Assembly (NCBI GenBank): GCA_021783235.1
Contig: JAJXUD010000003.1
Location: 46,004-110,003, forward strand
Origin: Myxococcales bacterium
GTDB taxonomy: Bacteria > Myxococcota > Myxococcia > Myxococcales > JAKAPL01
Direction: 5' to 3'
Length of the DNA: 64,000 bases
Positions 63,078-64,000 of the stretch are shown piece after piece. The notes under the pieces are model-generated. The model did no database searches, had not been told where the DNA came from, and was given only the letters and a program-made list of their open reading frames with translations. Within the stretch, counting starts at the first letter, position 1. Every line of letters begins with the position of its first letter. Made by a program: the position numbers and the translations under genes.

Positions 63078-64000
63078 ATGGGACAGCGAGAGGTCGTCAT
63101 CCTCGGCTGCGGCCTCGCGGGGCTCGCGACGGGCATCCAGCTCCTCGAGGCGGCGCCGGACCGGTTCCGTGTGCGCATCCTCGAGCGCGGCCACGTCACC
63201 GGCGGCAAGGCGTCCTCGATGCCCCACGTCGACCCCGCGACCGGCCGGACGTTCACGGTGGACCACGGCTTCCACGTCTTCTTCGACTACGCGAACCTCG
63301 GCGCCCGGCTGCGCGATCTCGGCGCGATGGACGGCCTGACGGAGCTGCGGCACGACGTGCTCATCTGGAGCGAGGGGAAGGTCCGGCGCTTCGGGGCCAT
63401 CCCGCTCCCGAGCCCGCTCCACCTCCTCGCGGGCGGGCTCCAGTCCGGCCTCTACGGCCCCGCGGACGGCCTCTCGGTCTTCCGCTTCCTCGCCTCGCTC
63501 TTCGTCATCGAGATCGACCGGCTCTCGGAGAGCGAACGCCAGCGGCTCGACGAGACGCCGTTCGCGGACTATGCGCGCGCCCACGGCCTCTCCGAGACCA
63601 TCCTCGGCAGCTCCTTCTTCCGCTTCATCACCCAGTCCGCCTTCATCTACCCGTTTCCGATGTCGACGCTGGCGGCGATCGCGGCCATCCAGCTCGTGAG
63701 CCAGAGCTACGAGGCGGTCGCGATGCGCTACATGAACGGCGGCCTCGGCGAGGTCATCGCCGCCCCGCTGCTCCAGCACTTCCTCCGCCGGGGCGGGATC
63801 CTCGAGCCCTTCCGGCAGGCGCAGCGGATCGAGGTGGCCGACGGACGGGTGGCCTCGGTCGCCGTGCAGGCGAGCCGCCACTTCATCCATTCGGCGGAGA
63901 TGGCGAGCGGCTTTCTGTCGAACTACGCGAGCGTCGAGACCCCCGTGGGCCCGCCGCCGGCCGGGGCCGCGCCGAGCGGGGCGGGCGCGCCGGGGCCGGG
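63078..64000 (+). CDS. FAD-dependent oxidoreductase, phytoene-desaturase/amine-oxidase type (truncated at right edge)
   Basis: From ATG 63078 the frame runs off the window (about 307 residues seen). The N-terminal dinucleotide-binding motif VVILGCGLAGLATGIQLL is followed by the second FAD motif VTGGKASS. VDHGFHVFFDYANLGARLRD is typical of carotenoid desaturases and squalene/hopene-associated FAD oxidoreductases (HpnE-like). Further in are AIPLPSPLHLLAGGLQ and FRFITQSAFIYPFPMS. The substrate is unknown. It follows uvrB by 84 bases. The C-terminus is missing. Confidence 0.85.
   Translation, partial: MGQREVVILGCGLAGLATGIQLLEAAPDRFRVRILERGHVTGGKASSMPHVDPATGRTFTVDHGFHVFFDYANLGARLRDLGAMDGLTELRHDVLIWSEGKVRRFGAIPLPSPLHLLAGGLQSGLYGPADGLSVFRFLASLFVIEIDRLSESERQRLDETPFADYARAHGLSETILGSSFFRFITQSAFIYPFPMSTLAAIAAIQLVSQSYEAVAMRYMNGGLGEVIAAPLLQHFLRRGGILEPFRQAQRIEVADGRVASVAVQASRHFIHSAEMASGFLSNYASVETPVGPPPAGAAPSGAGAPGP

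Overview
The window is very GC-rich, dense bacterial chromosome. It looks like a Myxococcota or other former deltaproteobacterial relative. The supporting signs are many large Cys-rich lipoproteins with Gly/Ser stalks, two Ser/Thr protein kinases (one with the HRDVSPEN catalytic loop common in myxobacteria), FHA and degenerate GGDEF signalling, a response-regulator/EAL protein, and frequent GTG starts with 4-base overlaps. I cannot name a species. I saw no rRNA, tRNA, transposase, CRISPR or phage gene.

Layout. 1-3240: a broken-off membrane-protein C-terminus, a Cys-rich lipoprotein and a CcsA/ResC-type cytochrome c assembly protein. 3527-6204: three tandem paralogous LuxR-type regulators. 6282-9241: 2-oxoacid:ferredoxin oxidoreductase (KorB, KorA). 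9242-16810: an accessory-looking stretch with two related lipoproteins sharing a duplicated 5' flank, a 1.33-kb insert of gene debris and 42-bp repeats, PKD and Cys-rich lipoproteins, and another 42-bp array built of alternating inverted arms. 16811-22130: aconitase, a DUF4912 protein and a GH57 branching enzyme. 22278-27302: a 1674-residue metzincin-type lipoprotein. 27881-31323: Rieske protein, QueD, a FolE-like protein, an SDR and a GlcD-like oxidase.

31342-37760 (minus strand) holds seven tightly packed genes: MaoC, acyl-CoA dehydrogenase, MaoC, malyl-CoA-lyase-like, acyl-CoA mutase large and B12 subunits, and crotonyl-CoA carboxylase/reductase. A PhaB-like reductase is divergent at 37856. 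Together they match most of the ethylmalonyl-CoA pathway for acetyl-CoA assimilation; citrate synthase (45423) and aconitase lie nearby.

40068-45367 contains secreted proteins of unknown function and an asparagine-synthetase homologue that has lost its glutaminase cysteine. It is coupled to an L,D-transpeptidase-like protein without its catalytic cysteine. 46806-52552: a large lipoprotein, FHA-GGDEF protein, kinase and a small protein. 52720-54534: uridine kinase, then a two-gene operon in which both genes have an in-frame TGA followed by a SECIS-like hairpin: a selenocysteine peroxiredoxin and a GrdB-family selenoprotein. The rest carries a Pro-rich TPR-like membrane protein, CysS, a phosphoesterase lipoprotein, a second kinase, UvrB and a truncated FAD-dependent oxidoreductase at the right edge.

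The points most worth checking are the paired selenoproteins, the ethylmalonyl-CoA cluster with its divergent split mutase, the Cys-less asparagine-synthetase cluster, and the three 42-bp repeat arrays.
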